A stretch of DNA of 64,000 nt from Allodiplogaster sudhausi. Its lineage: Eukaryota; Nematoda; Chromadorea; Rhabditida; Diplogasteridae. Numbering within the stretch: the stretch's first letter is position 1; each line of letters begins with the position of its first letter. This document shows, piece after piece, positions 33,485 through 45,875 of the stretch. The stretch is from contig CALZFC010000256.1 in the NCBI GenBank assembly GCA_945643635.1, positions 503,501-567,500 on the forward strand. Reading direction: 5' to 3'. The notes below the pieces were generated by a model that was given only the letters and a program-made list of their open reading frames with translations, was not told the origin of the DNA and made no database searches. A program made the position numbers and the translations under genes.

Positions 33485-33990
33485 GTTGGGCGATGTGGAG
33501 GATGCTGGAGAGTTGGCTTGAGCAGAAGAGCGGTGACGTACGTCCTTCTTCGTGGCTCTCGTCTGTAGAAGGAGAGAGAGAGAGCCGTTGATCGGAGGGC
33601 GAGCAGAGGGCAGTCGTGATCTGCGATGAGATGAAATAAATGAAGAAGTGGATTTATTAGAAAATTATAATAAATATAAAAAAACATGTTAAAAACAATT
33701 ATTAGAAATGAAAAAATTTCTCTGTCCATTTTAAGTATCGGTGACATGTATTCCTCCAAGTTTTTCTGTCTTTCTCTTGATATTCTTGCTCTCTCTGCAG
33801 TCTCTCACTCTCTCAATTCCCTATCATCTGTCCAACCAGGAAGTGTACTGGCCGCACTCCGGCCACGGTTGTCCAGATTGCGGGGAGGCAGAGCATCGAA
33901 GAGAGGAGAAGCTCCACGTGGAGAACGAGGCAGGCGAGTTGGCTGGCGATGGAGAGATGGCAGATTCCATTCTATAAAGGGAGAGAGAGT

Positions 33991-34026
<36 letters not shown>

Positions 34027-34215
34027 GATAGAGAGAAAGGGAGACGGAGGGAGAGAGAAGCGACTACTGTGACTTGAATAAAAATGTAAAAAAAATAGAA
34101 CCAAACGAGTAAACAGTACCTTCATCGAATTTGGGTGAGAAGCTGAGCGACGGTGCGGGGGGCGGAGCAATTAGCGACTCCGCCCCAGGCGACCTCTGAC
34201 CTGCCTGTACTCCCT
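33485..34215 (-). CDS. Three unrecognised Ser/Pro-rich exon-like segments
   Basis: 34140-34205 (RSPGAESLIAPPPAPSLSF in one frame), 33810-33973 (SAISPSPANSPASFSTWS in one frame, PTRLPRSPRGASPLFDALPP in another) and 33485-33562 (ATKKDVRHRSSAQANSPASS after TTCTACAG). All are low-complexity and open in more than one frame. No family is recognised and order or frame is uncertain. Confidence 0.3.
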
Positions 34216-35056
34216 ATCCCCTTGCCTTTTATACGCGACTTTGGTTTAATCAATGAGATGATCCCTCGTCTCTTCTCTCCAAACCAACCTACCAAGTCAG
34301 TGGCCATGGCTTTCAAATGAAAGAGCGAGAGAGACAGACTCAAACAGAGTGAGAATGAGAGAGAGAGAGAGTGAGTGAGAGAGAGATAGGGGGTACGAAA
34401 AAAGGTGTTGATTCTAGCCTTTTGCTTAGACCCCGACCCCAATAAGAATGTAACAGTTTGGTTTTCTTTGTAAAGAATATACGCGCAACTCCCATGGCTT
34501 TCGACGCGGCAAAGAGAAGCAGCAAAAAGTGAGAGAGTGAGAGAGAGAAAGAAAGAGAAAAGAATGAAAGCCCATTTCAATTAATGGACATTAAAAATAA
34601 ACAGTATCACGTTTACGTGACGGCATTTTAAGCTAGACTACTGCAGAGTATACTGCAAGATCATAGACAAGAAATACTCGGGACAACATGCAAACGCATG
34701 TGTCTGTGTGCATATACAAAAAGCACGAGGTTACACAGGGGAATCAGACAACATAAAACGGGGAACGAGTCATAAATTCTATTAAAAAATACTACGTAGT
34801 ACAGATACTCGGGGCATAATGGTGGAAGTGGATAAGTGGGGAGGGGAGGGATGGTTGATGAAGGAGAAGTGGGGAGGAGAGTGAGTGATTGGCGAGAGAG
34901 AGAGACACCAGATATCTGAATAAGTTACCAGAATTTATGCATATTTGAATACCTACAAAAGAAGATTTTTTTTTAATATAAAATAAATTTTTGAGCGGGA
35001 TAAATTTATGGAAGGTCTGCTGTTGGAAACATCGTAATCTACGGAAAAGAGAAGAC

Positions 35057-35094
<38 letters not shown>

Positions 35095-35230
35095 TGAAAA
35101 AAGAGAAATAAAAGAGAGATAGGGCGAGAGATGGAAGAAAAATTGACATCATTGTAGTCAATGAACTGGAAACAAATCGAAAAAAAGAAGAAAAAATTTC
35201 AAGGGAAAGCGAAAACTAAAGAAGAAAAGA
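34216..35230. other. Intronic or intergenic DNA with GA tracts
   Basis: Minus-strand text at 34300-34530 (SKAMGVARIFFTKKTKLLHS) looks exon-like in composition but has no clear splice sites. GA tracts are at 34330-34390, 34530-34560 and 35060-35095. Nothing else is recognised. Confidence 0.35.
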
Positions 35231-35234
35231 TACC

Positions 35235-35757
35235 AGAAACTGCTGGCGTCGCTCTTGTTGCACATGAGGGTGGTGCAGATGGAGGAACATCGGGTGCTCC
35301 TGCACGGGCTTCCTGCAAGGAAGAAAGATGGAGAGAGAGAGAGAGAGAGAGAGGGCGAGAGAGAAAGGAGAGCGAAGAATGAGAGAGCGAGAGATGGAGA
35401 GAGAGCAAGAGAGGAGAGCGAGAGAAAGAGAAAGAGCGCGCGGGTGATAGAGGGAGAAAGAGAAAGAAAGAGAGAGACAGAGAGAGACAGAGAGAGTGAG
35501 CGAGAGATAGAGGGAGAAAGAGCGAGAGAGCGAGAGAGCGGGAGATAAGGCGACAGAGAACGAAAGATAGAGAGAGGGAGAGGAAAAAGGGATGGAAAGA
35601 AATAATCACTTAAAATAGTGCGAACCTTGAATGGCTCCGTACATGGGAGTCTCTTGAGAATGTCGATTCCTCGCTTCTCGTGTGGGCCAGAAGATGGCGA
35701 CGACACGGAATTCGTCGAAGACGGCGAGGCGACTCTGGCGGGACTGCGTCAGGTCCT
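35235..35757 (-). CDS. Two unrecognised exons around a GA tract
   Basis: 35757-35628 follows TTCTCAG. One frame reads DLTQSRQSRLAVFDEFRVVA and another PSSTNSVSSPSSGPHEKRG. 35322-35236 follows TTGCAGG and reads PVQEHPMFLHLHHPHVQQER in one frame. The 250-bp GA-rich intron between (35330-35580) is imperfect. The family is unknown. Confidence 0.35.
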
Positions 35758-35937
35758 GAGAAGAAGTTTATAGGTACTGTAAGGAAAATTCTTGGTTATG
35801 TATTGATGTATAAAAAATATGTATTTTAATGTGAAATCCTATGTACTAAATATATAAATAAATAAACAAAAATAAATAATAAAAAACAAACACATGAATA
35901 ATAAATAAAATAAATAAGCAGACTGAAAAGAGAACAC

Positions 35938-36861
35938 ACCTTGACGTATTTGAGTCCCTTGTATTGGCCGGGGATTCCCCGGCGGAGTAGACGAGTCGAA
36001 AGAAGACGACTCGTCAGGTAACTGCAATGAGATGAGGAGAATATGAAACATTAGATATTTATATTTAGAGAGAAAGTGAGGAGGAGAGAGAAAGACAGAA
36101 AGATAGATAGAGAGAAAGAGAGAGAGAAGATAAATTAAACAATTGCCATTCATTTTTTTGTTCCAGAGCGTAAAGCAAGTAATTTTTTTTTTAACTCGAT
36201 GGCAAACCTTGAAAATGCTCTGTTGCCGATGAGTGCTATGCATCTGCAGCAAATCCTCCGAGAAGAATAAAGTAGGTTCCCTCTAGAGGATGACGGTGCG
36301 CCAGCGGGAAGAAGTGAGACGTTGGAAGGCCATCCTTTCGAAGCGAGGGTGACCTTTCGAGCACCTGGAAACAAGAATACTACGCTAATTAAAACTGAGG
36401 ATAAGGATGTATTAAAAGAAGAAAAAATTATTTAAAAAAAACAATTTCTCTGCAAACGAAAATATCAGAAAATGTTCTAACCCAGTTATTGCATCCTGCA
36501 GCAGACAGCACCGAGACTGCCGCAGCAGGAGCGATGATGCATAATTCATCTGAAAAAGAAGAATTTAACTAAATGTATATTTAAAAATTATTAAATAATT
36601 TTAAACTTAAGACCAGGTACTAACAAATAACAAGGAAAAGTAGTCTTACAATATATGCATTCAATGTTGGGTGAATAAAAATAAACAAACAAATAAAAAA
36701 TAAATAAACTAAAGGAACAGAATGAAAAGAGAACACACCTTGACGTCATGCGTCCCTTTTATTGATCAGGCAGGCGAGAGCAGAACAGACGACTCGTCGT
36801 GCAACTGTAATAACATTTGGCTATTGGAAACATCATTAATAGAGAGAAGGAGAGTCAGATG

Positions 36862-36898
<37 letters not shown>

Positions 36899-37012
36899 AG
36901 AGAGAGAAAGAGAGAGAGAAAGTGAGAGAGTGAAAGAGAGAGAGATGAGAGGGAGAGAGAGAAATTTAATAGCTGCTATTTATATCATAGCCTTGATTGA
37001 AGATGTGAGTAA

Positions 37013-37059
<47 letters not shown>

Positions 37060-37750
37060 ATATACATATATTTATTATCAATTGCAAACCTTGAAACTGC
37101 TCTGCTGCCGATGAGTACTGTGCATCTGCAGCACATCCTCCGAGAAGAATCCAGTAGGTTCTCTCAAGAGGATGAGGGTGCGCCGAGGGAAGAAGTGAGA
37201 CGTTGGACGACCATCCTTTCCAAGTTGGATGGCCTTTCGAGCACCTGGAGAAAAGTACACTACACTAATAAAAACCGAGGATAAGGATGTAATTTAAAGG
37301 AAGAAAAAATCTCTGCAAATGAAAATAGCCAAACAAAATGCTCTGAAAATGAACTAACCCAATGATTGCATCCTGCGGCAGAATGTCCGGAGACTGTCGC
37401 AGGAGCGATGATGCAGATTTCATCTCAAAAAGAAGAATTTAGTTTAATGTATATTTAAAAAATATTATATAATATTAAACTTAAGACCAGGTACAGCCAC
37501 AGAATAAGTAAAAGTACTCTAACAAAATATGCGTCCAATGTTGGGGGAATAAAAATAAACAAGCAAATAGAAAATAAATAAAATAAATGAATAGAATGAA
37601 AAGAGAACACACCTTGACGTCAAGCGTCCCTTTTATTGATCGGACAGGCAAGAGAAGGAGACAGTCCGGTAGAGCAGAACAGACGAGTCGGAGTAAGAAG
37701 ACGACCCGTTGACAAACTGCAATAACATGAGGGCATTGGAAACATGATTA

Positions 37751-37806
<56 letters not shown>

Positions 37807-38333
37807 GAGAGGGAGAGATAGTTGAGAGGGAGAGAGATATGAAGGGAGAGATAGATGAGAGGAAGAGAGAGATGAGAAGAAGAGAGAAAGAGGAGGGAGA
37901 GAAAATAGTTGCAATTTACATCATAGTCTTGTTCCGAAGATGTGATCAATGAACTAATATGTGTATTATCAATTGCAAACCTTGAATTGCTCTGCTGCAG
38001 ATAAGTGCTGTGCATCTTCAGCATTCCTCCGAGAGAATACATTAGGTTCTCTCTAGAGGACGAGGGTGCGCAGACGGAAAGAAGTCAGACGTAGGAAGGC
38101 CATCCTTTCCAAGCTAAGGAGACCACGGCGAACACCTGGAAATAACATTACAGTAAATGATAGAAAAGTCTCTAACTTAAAGGAAAGAAAAATTTGCCTA
38201 GAAAAATATCAATTAGAAAAAAAAGATAAAAGATAAAAGTGTTCAAACCCAGTTGTTGCATCCTGTTGCAGGCAGCGCGGAGACAGACGCTGTCGCTCAG
38301 GTGCGATCGCGATGCGAACTTCATCTCAAAGGG
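35938..38333 (-). repeat. Tandem three-exon unit, three copies (D-E-F)
   Basis: Three blocks about 880 bp apart. Exon D (36186-36366, 37087-37250, 37977-38137) contains EDxLQMHSTxxQQS and an upstream RxLxSxxxRTxxL block. Exon E (36484-36552, 37361-37432, 38253-38333) gives DELCIIAPA-like or MKxASS text depending on frame. Exon F (35938-36022, 36737-36806, 37613-37718) starts in a segment with ACTCGTC and ends AAGGTGTGTTC. D copies 1 and 3 carry TAG where copy 2 has TTG (leucine), and they differ by single-base indels, so at most one copy can be intact. The function is unknown. Confidence 0.6.
37018..37078. repeat. (TA)n microsatellite
   Basis: Nearly pure alternating TA of about 30 bases, followed by a TA-rich stretch. 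Confidence 0.9.
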
Positions 38334-38456
38334 AAAATTTAATTTATTTTATAATAAAAGGAATAAATACAAAATGTTATAAGATAAAAATAAGGCATCT
38401 GATGAGGATGAGATATCCAATAGATAATATGAAAAAAGAGAAGAACATAAACTTTT

Positions 38457-38741
38457 CTAACCTTTGACAGAAGTACTAGGAGAGAAGTGATGACTCGAAT
38501 TGCTGTCGTCATCACGTTTCTTGAGGCTCGATTGGCTGTCGTGATCTCGTCTCTTCATCATGGAAGAGAATCGGCCGGATGGACTGCATCTTGCTGGCTG
38601 AGTCGCGGCTAGCCGCAGAAGGAGTGCCATGTGCTTTTCACACGGCGGCGGCACATAAGTCAGGAGAGTAGGTTTATTCGGCTTTTTTTTTTTTTTTTTT
38701 TTTTTTTTTGACTGACTTGTGAGTGTGCACCAAAAGTACAA
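38457..38741 (-). CDS. Unrecognised exon, paralogue of 26.3 and 29.9 kb segments
   Basis: Encodes YVPPPCEKHMALLLRLA and then SGRFSSMMKRRDHDSQSSLK in one open frame, with an internal near-repeat (RRDHDSQSS / KRDDDSNSS). This copy is longer than the 25.9 and 29.9 kb copies, and is a possible source of them. A poly(T) run (38682-38709) lies in the upstream intron. The family is unknown. Confidence 0.45.
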   Translation of the reverse strand: MYFWCTLTSQSKKKKKKKKKPNKPTLLTYVPPPCEKHMALLLRLAATQPARCSPSGRFSSMMKRRDHDSQSSLKKRDDDSNSSHHFSPSTSVKG

Positions 38742-38759
38742 CTCATGAGCACAACGAAC

Positions 38760-39425
38760 AAAAGAAACACAATGGAAGAGCGAAACAAATTATGCTTCGA
38801 GAAGCTTTAAAAAGACAAAAAAAGATAAGAGAGAATGAAAAAAAGAGAAAAGAAAAATAGATGGAAATCGTACACTATTACACAAGAATGCAAGTTAGCA
38901 GAACTAAACGAGATCGAAGTTTATTGCCATTAAAGGCTTATCATTAGTTACTCGACTAGTGGAAACGACAAGCTAGTTATCTCTAACCATTCAAAAATAC
39001 ACTCAAGAAATAAATGCTACATTCAATTGATCTACAAACATTTTTACGTTTCTATCTAAATGGGAAACGAAAAAATATATATCTGAACTCTAGTACTGCT
39101 TGTAAAATATTTTTCAAGAAAAATTTTTTTTTACACTGCGATCAAAATCCGTGGGAGCGCGCGCAACTAGCAAAGTATACATTGCCATTTTAATAATTTA
39201 TTTCTTCAGGGAGTCGACATATTCACGCACCCCAAAAAGAGACAGACGGTGAGATAAGACATAGAGAGAGAGAGAGAGAGAGGAAAGAGAAAGCCACTGA
39301 CTTGACTTGAGCAGGGCAGAAAGGAGAGAAGAGATGAAGAATAAAGTTTTCGTAGGAATTAGTTTTCTTCCCTTTTAGGTAAAGTCGCGTATTTAAAGAC
39401 AAAAGAGAAAAGTGAGAACGCGGTC
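38760..39425. other. AT-rich stretch without recognised features
   Basis: No conserved segment found. Short GA tract near 39262-39284. Confidence 0.4.
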
Positions 39426-39429
39426 AGAG

Positions 39430-41397
39430 GCCATCTCATGGTCTCCGACCAGAACGGATCCTCTCTTGTTTCGAGAAGACTATATCCGTAGCTGCACCAT
39501 CGCAGAACCAGAGGATCCATCACCCGCGCAGCCGCGGCCCAGAGTTGGCGACGGCTGACATAAAAGGAAATTAATGTGAAGAATATCAAACGAATCAAAT
39601 TCAGTAGCCTCAACTTTGCTTACAAATAATTATTAAACAAAAATATTTAATATGTTTAGCATGTGTACATACATACAGCGGTGGCCGAGGGCCGAAAATA
39701 TACCGCGGCCGCCGGCCCGGGAATATGCCCCGGCCCCAAAATGTAAAAAAAAAGAGAACTCTTGTCAGGGTTGTAATGCGAACGCAACACATTCGTTCCT
39801 GTCTCTAACAAGACTTTCGCCGAACATTTCAACACCCTTATCAGTAAACCTGTCATTTCTCTCCCCGTTTCTCCCTCTCTCTCTCTCTCTCTAGCATTCT
39901 TACCTGCAGGATGCCCTGTCCACGCTTTGCCCGTGTAGAAGCTGCAGTGTAGACAGCCAGGGCCAACGACTTCCGCGCGTCCATTCGAGTCTCCCTAAAT
40001 TAATAAATCACGTAAATAAAGGAAAACAATTATATAGGCACATAGAAGGATGATTGTTAATTAATACACAAAATATTAAATTTAAAAAATTACAAATTTA
40101 ATCCAATGTTATTTTTTTAATTGAATACTTTTAATAAAAAAACGGCTGATTACATCCTAATTACAATTGGATATTAACAATAGTTTACAAAATAAGACAA
40201 AAAAAATGAAAAGGAACTGTTGTAGACGGAGAGGAGTTCGACTCTCGAAGGAGGGCGCGTCCTCCGGCAGAGAATCCACCAGAGAAGTCGGCGAAGACGT
40301 CATTGCTCATTACCTGCTCAATCCTGCGCCATTCGAAAATTCTTATTATTCTCACAATTGTTATTTTTGTTATATTTAAAATTATCTAAAGGTATTTTAT
40401 TGCCAATAGAGAGTAGCTCTGTTATTTCTAATCATAAAAAGTTTTCAATGATCTTTAAAAAATCACAAATATCGATCGGGAAAAACTTTTGCGACCGAAA
40501 GTCAAAATTCAAGAAGTGACCAACTTTGTGAGCGTGTTCAGTACAAGTGGAGAGCACTTTCCTGGCGCGGCCGAGTCGATCGATCGCCTTGGCATCTTGC
40601 CAAGTCTCTGTCGGGTCGCTGCTGAAATCGGTGGCCGCTTTGTAGAGCGGTTGCACGAGCAGCAGGCCCGCATCCACCTCGGCGGAGCCCGTCACGAACG
40701 ACGAGGCTAAAAAAACAAATATATATTTACTTATTTATTCATTTATTTATTTAATGCCGCTATATATATATCACATACATAAACATCGAATTTTTTTTAG
40801 TAAAAAAAGGAAAAAATTTAATAAGCACATCTCACACACCTATCCCTCTGTCGCATCCTTCCATTTCGGTGTCCTCTCGCTTTTCCGGTGCGAGCTGGAG
40901 TCTGATTCGAAGGCCCGCCAGTGTCTCTTCCACTCGTTTCATCTCCTTCGCTGCTTTTTCAATCGATTCCGACAGCGTGCTGTGACGAAGGCGAATGTGC
41001 GCCTGAAATGAGGGAAAATTGCAATTTTGGACAAAAAAATATCTGAAAGTCAAAATTAAACTGCAAACAATAAATAGTTTCACTAAAAATTGATAACATT
41101 TTTTTTCAGAAAATATTTACATCGTACAATTTCTTTAAACAAAAAAAACCTTAATACATTATGCAAAAAATTAATGCTATTGAACGTATAAAATCTTTAA
41201 AAGCTTCATTAAAAATAAAGGAATAATTACAAAATAAATAAATAAATAAAATATATATATAAATTCTGCTATTTAGATAACGTAAACTTGTAACCTCTTC
41301 TAATGCGAAGACGATCTCCGCACTCTTTCGCGGAGGTCAGCGACTTCGTGGAGTGCACTCGACGATGTGGTCGAGCATCCCGAGCATGTGGCTTCCT
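39430..41397 (-). CDS. Series of unrecognised exons
   Basis: In transcript order: 41397-41300 (frame unclear); 41003-40852 (LRHSTLSESIEKAAKEMKRV, helical, then ETLAGLRIRLQLAPEKRED); 40707-40520 (SFVTGSAEVDAGLLLVQPLY then DPTETWQDAKAIDRLGRARK); 40330-40232 (DVFADFSGGFSAGGRALLRE); 39983-39905 (TRMDARKSLALAVYTAASTR); 39562-39425 (RRQLWAAAARVMDPLVLRWC then YSLLETREDPFWSETMRWP). Each is bounded by plausible AG and GT. They may continue the midasin-like gene upstream, but I cannot align them to that family. Confidence 0.4.
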
Positions 41398-42364
41398 AAC
41401 AAGAAATTTTTTTAATTCATTACATTTTTTAATAATAAATCTTTAGTCCTAGTAATTTATAATTATAACCTAATTTAAAATTTCAAATATGAGAGAGACT
41501 GATAATAACTGGCAAGAGAGCAGCAATAAATACTTCAACCACATGAAAGCCTCGCATATACTAGCTACATCTTAAAAAAATACCTGGAAAAATAATGTTT
41601 TTTTAATCAAATAGCAAATGAAAAATGCCCACCCATCTTATTTTCTTTTTATTTATAATATAATTTTTTCTTAAAAAAATGGAAGCTTCGCTGGATGCTT
41701 CGCTCTCTCTCACAAACTAACCTCTCTCTCCATGTCTCCCTTTATCCATCTCTCTCTCTCCCCTCCCTCTACACTCTCTCACCTCCTCCATCTCTCTCTC
41801 ACTCTCCTTCCCTCTCCACTCTCTCACCTCTCCATCTCCAACCAACCTGAGCATCTCGAATAGCGAGTGCGACCATCCTGACAGGCTGTGATGTTGAAAA
41901 TTCTTCGGAATATTCGCATTCCGGAAACTTGAGGAGATCGTCGACTTCGAGGAGGTCTTCCTATCAAGAAAAATGGTCATGAATTTAATTAGAATTGTGA
42001 GAGAAAAGCTGCGATGAAGATTAGTGGTTTAAACTTTTTTTTACAAATTAGAGCATCGAAACGGACAAACATCGTTGTTATTAGAGTCACCAGGCGACCG
42101 ATATATTAGGTGATTGGATCTTATTCTGCCACAAAGGTGCAACAAAATAGAAACATTAAAAGCTACCTTTTAAACTGTTTAAAAGTTGTTACCAACCTGT
42201 AATGACTCAGCGATCATCTTCGCTGAATTTCTTGAGCATTTAGAAGAGCTGCTCGTGGTTTTTGTGTGATGATGACTAAATTAGCAGCATATTTTAGTAG
42301 TTATTTAATTTTTCAAGTATATCTTTAAAATATTCCCAAGTAAATTTAAATAAACGAAAACCTT

Positions 42365-43041
42365 GGTTGAGATCATTGTAGCGAGCGATGCGGACAAAGT
42401 CGGCGAGTTCCAGCAGATTCTTCTCATTCGCTTCGCGACTCAGGAGAGCATCAAAGAGGAGGAAGGCGCGTGCAGTGCGCTGCCTCCCTTTCCACTCGAG
42501 TCAGAAGATGAGGCCAGCTGCGCACCTGGACATCTTGGACACAAATTAAATAACTATTATTTTTCCCGCCAAAACTTACAAACATATTAATCGAATCGTT
42601 ATTTTTTCCAATGCAATGAAAAGGGACACTATTTTTACGAAATAGGCATGGCACCTAGAAAAATAAATTCATTTGAAATACAATTGTTTATGGTGTTTCC
42701 CCTGAAATGTTTCAAGATAGGCAAGTTATGATATTTCAGAGAGAAAAAAATGAACCTCTTCACGCTTCCATTCCACGAGCAATTCGCGAAGAGGGAAGAA
42801 GGCAGACTCGAGGGAATGGGCACGGTCTGCGATGCGTTCTCACTTTTCGCTCTCTTCTGAAGAGAGAGATGAAGATGAGAGAGAGAGAGTAGCGAGAGAG
42901 TGAGAGAGAAAAAGAAAAAGAGGGGAGATAGAGTTGAGAAAGCGAGGAAGAGAGAGCGAGAGAGAGAGAGAGAGAAGAGAAATAAAAAGAGAGAAACAGA
43001 GAGAGAGACAATGTGCTAGAGAGAGAGAGCGAGGTGAGAAT

Positions 43042-43090
<49 letters not shown>

Positions 43091-43540
43091 ACGCAGCACT
43101 CTCTCTAGCAGAGTAGCCATCTTCATGAGCGATGAAGTGAGTGGCGCAGAGAGGAAAACATCCACTTCTTCGAATATGCTGCCGAGTGTAGAGACCTTGG
43201 CATAAGTCTTTTTTTCTCAACGAATTTTTTTATATATTTTATTTTAAATTATAATACCACAACCAATATGTATCATTATGCACTGGTAGTATTATTGCTT
43301 AAAATAATTATTCGTAAATTAAATATATAAAAAATAAATATTTCCCTCTTCATACCTTTGGCCACAGCTCCTGCTGCTTGCGAACTTCCCGAACAGGTGC
43401 AGCGAGGAGATCAGCAGCAACTTCATTCTGCCTCGGCTCCGCTTCTCTGTACACGTCGATATGATTCTTCTGGCCCTTCTTCTTCTTCTTTCCCCCTTCA
43501 TCATTTCTCCGTCTTGGGTTGAGAACACAGAAGGAGGCAT
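42365..43540 (-). CDS. Midasin-like exons (AAA-type ribosome biogenesis factor), tentative
   Basis: Transcript order: 43540-43356 (RRRNDEGGKKKKKGQKNHID, ADLLAAPVREVRKQQELWPK); 43195-43097 (VSTLGSIFEEVDVFLSAPLT, SSLMKMATLLERVLR); 42859-42749 (CERIADRAHSLESAFFPLRE, LLVEWKREE); 42531-42365 (WPHLLTRVEREA and, after one extra base, LLFDALLSREANEKNLLELA, DFVRIARYND). The run of a helical L-K-L-ERVL segment, an EDWE/CERIA segment, LRELLVEWKREE and a following L...L...DF motif resembles the linker before the MIDAS domain of midasin, which releases factors from pre-60S ribosomes. The AAA modules and MIDAS domain are not seen. The family assignment is by eye and may be wrong. Confidence 0.4.
42860..43090. 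repeat. GA-rich microsatellites
   Basis: GA tracts with interspersed AAA between the two midasin-like exons. Comparable tracts are at 43820-43885, 44085-44135 and 45020-45065. Confidence 0.85.
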
Positions 43541-43709
43541 CTGGAATACGGTAAATACAAATAAATTACATAACAATTATAAGATAAAATATATGAATAA
43601 AATAAATTATATTACAATTCCCACATCAACAATGCTTTTCCTTTTGAAGATGGCACAAGTTAATCAATTTCGAGTTATAAGTATAACTTTTCTGAGGAAA
43701 AAAATTAAC

Positions 43710-43815
43710 CTCTTCACGCTTCCATTCCACGAGCAGTTCGCGAAGAGGGAAGAAGGCAGATTCGAGGGAATGGGCACGGTCAGCGATGCGTTCCCAGTCT
43801 TCGCTCTCTTCTGAA
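43710..43815 (-). CDS. Second copy of the ERIADRAHSLES exon
   Basis: Nearly identical to 42749-42859. This copy reads EESEDWERIADRAHSLESAF then FPLRELLVEWKREEV, whereas the downstream copy reads EKCERIADRAHSLES. The flanking intron (GAAAAAAATTAACCTCTTCACGC type) is duplicated too. In transcript order it lies 5' of the exon at 43540, so the repeat is a local, non-adjacent exon duplication. Confidence 0.6.
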
Positions 43816-44082
43816 GAAGGAGATGAGATAGAGAGAGAGCGAGAGAGAGAGAGAGAGAGAGAGAGACGCAGCAGAAGAGAAGATCGAGGGAAAGAGAGAG
43901 AAATAGAGAGAAGAAAGGTGGGAGAGACAGAAAGAGAGATAGAGAGATCTTTTTCTTTTTTCTAGACGATAGGGAAAAAGAGTGTTTTGAGAACACCCGA
44001 GAGCAACAATAACAAAAGATTTCTTACAAATAATTAAATTGAGAGATGCAGTATTGTATAAGCCTGCAAGTGAAAAAAGAAT

Positions 44083-44131
<49 letters not shown>

Positions 44132-44223
44132 CGAGAGCGAGAGACGGAGCGGAAAAAAACGATGAAATAAAGAGAAAACCAACAACATATTATTGGCTTC
44201 CCTCGTCTATACAATACCCCACC

Positions 44224-44990
44224 CCCTCCCCTCTACCCGCACCGTACCTGTTTAGTCTCGAGCCTCTCTGCCTGCGTGAACTGTCTGGTGACATCGCCCG
44301 CGGTGGGAACGGATGGCTCGACGGTGGCATTCTCGTCCGTCTCTATGGGAATAGGTTCGGTCTAGAAAATAAAAATTTCATCATCAATTCATCTTCCGCA
44401 CAAAAGGAAACAAATATAACAAACTACATAATATAGAGATAGAAAAAAACCAACATGTAATTTATAATATCTTAACTTAGTGAAATATAAATTTTTTAGT
44501 CATTCATTACATAACTAGCCCACCTTGACAAGAACTGGTGTTGCAGTTGTAATTACTTGCTGCACATCATTGGTTCCTGGAGCACGCTGATGATCGGCTT
44601 GCTATCCACTGATTCGACGCGTTGTTGATTATGACTCTAGCCAGTTCACTGTCGAGTGGCCTTCGTCTAGAATTTATTATAATTAATTTAATTTTTTTCC
44701 TTCCCTTAAATATAGTACTTTTCTTATATAACTCTTAAGTGCAATTACAGCCATTATAGACAGAATAAGAAGAAAATATTGTATTCCCACAATTTAATTT
44801 AATTTCGCACAGAAAACAACAACAATAATAAAAATAATAATTCTCCAAATAGACCCACCGATTGCAATGATGCCTTCGGTAGATGGCGTCTGAGGGACGT
44901 TGTAGTAATAATCACCTCCCGCTGCCTCCTCTTCCTCCACCTTGGCCAGCTCCTCATCTGAGCTGAGTTCAAGCAATGAGAATGAGCTGC
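44224..44990 (-). CDS. Acidic exons of unknown gene
   Basis: Transcript order: 44990-44855 (LSSDEELAKVEEEEAAGGDY then YYNVPQTPSTEGIIAIG); 44655-44525 (PLDSELARVIINNASNQW, then in the +1 frame QRAPGTNDVQQVITTATPVL); 44365-44248 (TEPIPIETDENATVEPSVPT then GDVTRQFTQAERLETKQ). Splice sites are plausible. These could be the tail of the RB-like gene or the start of the next gene; no domain is recognised. Confidence 0.4.
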
Positions 44991-45199
44991 ATGTGATCAG
45001 AGAAGTAAGAGGAGATTAATTCAGGGAGAGAGAGAGAGAGGGAGAGAAAGAGACAGAGAGAGAGAAATAAATTAATGAAAGAAACATCGATATTTTTGAC
45101 ATATGACAATGAGGCACTATTTTCTTCTTCAAACAAACGACTATAACTTTTGTGGACAATGAACAAAATTTAAAAATATTTTTTTTATTTTACATAAAG

Positions 45200-45875
45200 A
45201 AGAAAACTTCAATTCCCCTACCAGTCCACTGCCCTCGGCTGCTTCGTCGATCCCGAGTGCCGGCTACGCGACACTCTTCCGCGGTGCCTCTCGGTGTCGC
45301 TGCTTGGTACAAGGCGACGCGAGGGTTCTCTCTAGCTTGAGAAGATGGCAGGCGAGTTGGGACGGCGTAGCCATTGAATCCGTTGATCAATTACCGTATG
45401 ATGAATTACAGTAGTCCGGCGAAGCATACTCCTTGCTTTCCTGCAAATGCATATTTATCAGACATTTTTTCAAGGTAAATATACTTTTATTTGCACCAAA
45501 AGGTACAATCGAATACTGCCTAATGTAGGTTCTTTAGTATATCAGTGCAGCCTAATTGCGTTCATGTGTTTCTATTCCGATCGTTAGAGAGCAAATAAGA
45601 AGGCAGTGAAATATTTGGCAATGTATTCAACCTTTTCGCTAACTAATTTGCAATCTTATTTAGTCAAACAAATAATTATTCAATAATTAATGAATTAATT
45701 AAGTGCTCACATGTACAACAGTAGCGAGCATCTTGGCGAATCGTTCGCATTTTGATTCCATGCTGCATGGCTCGGTGGCCAAGAATGCGGCTGTCGCTGG
45801 TGGAATTAGCCAAGTCGTCGGGATTACCGAATTGGCTCCGCCCACCCGTCCAGAATTGGCAGGCAGCGAGGAGCT
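45200..45875 (-). CDS. Unrecognised exon-like segments (45719-45875 and about 45205-45380)
   Basis: 45719-45875 reads SVIPTTWLIPPATAAFLATE then SMESKCERFAKMLATVVH in one open frame and is followed by GTGAGC. About 45205-45380 is open (RVALYQAATPRGTAEECRVA) but without convincing edges. They lie directly downstream of the RB-like exons and may be its C-terminal part. Confidence 0.35.
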
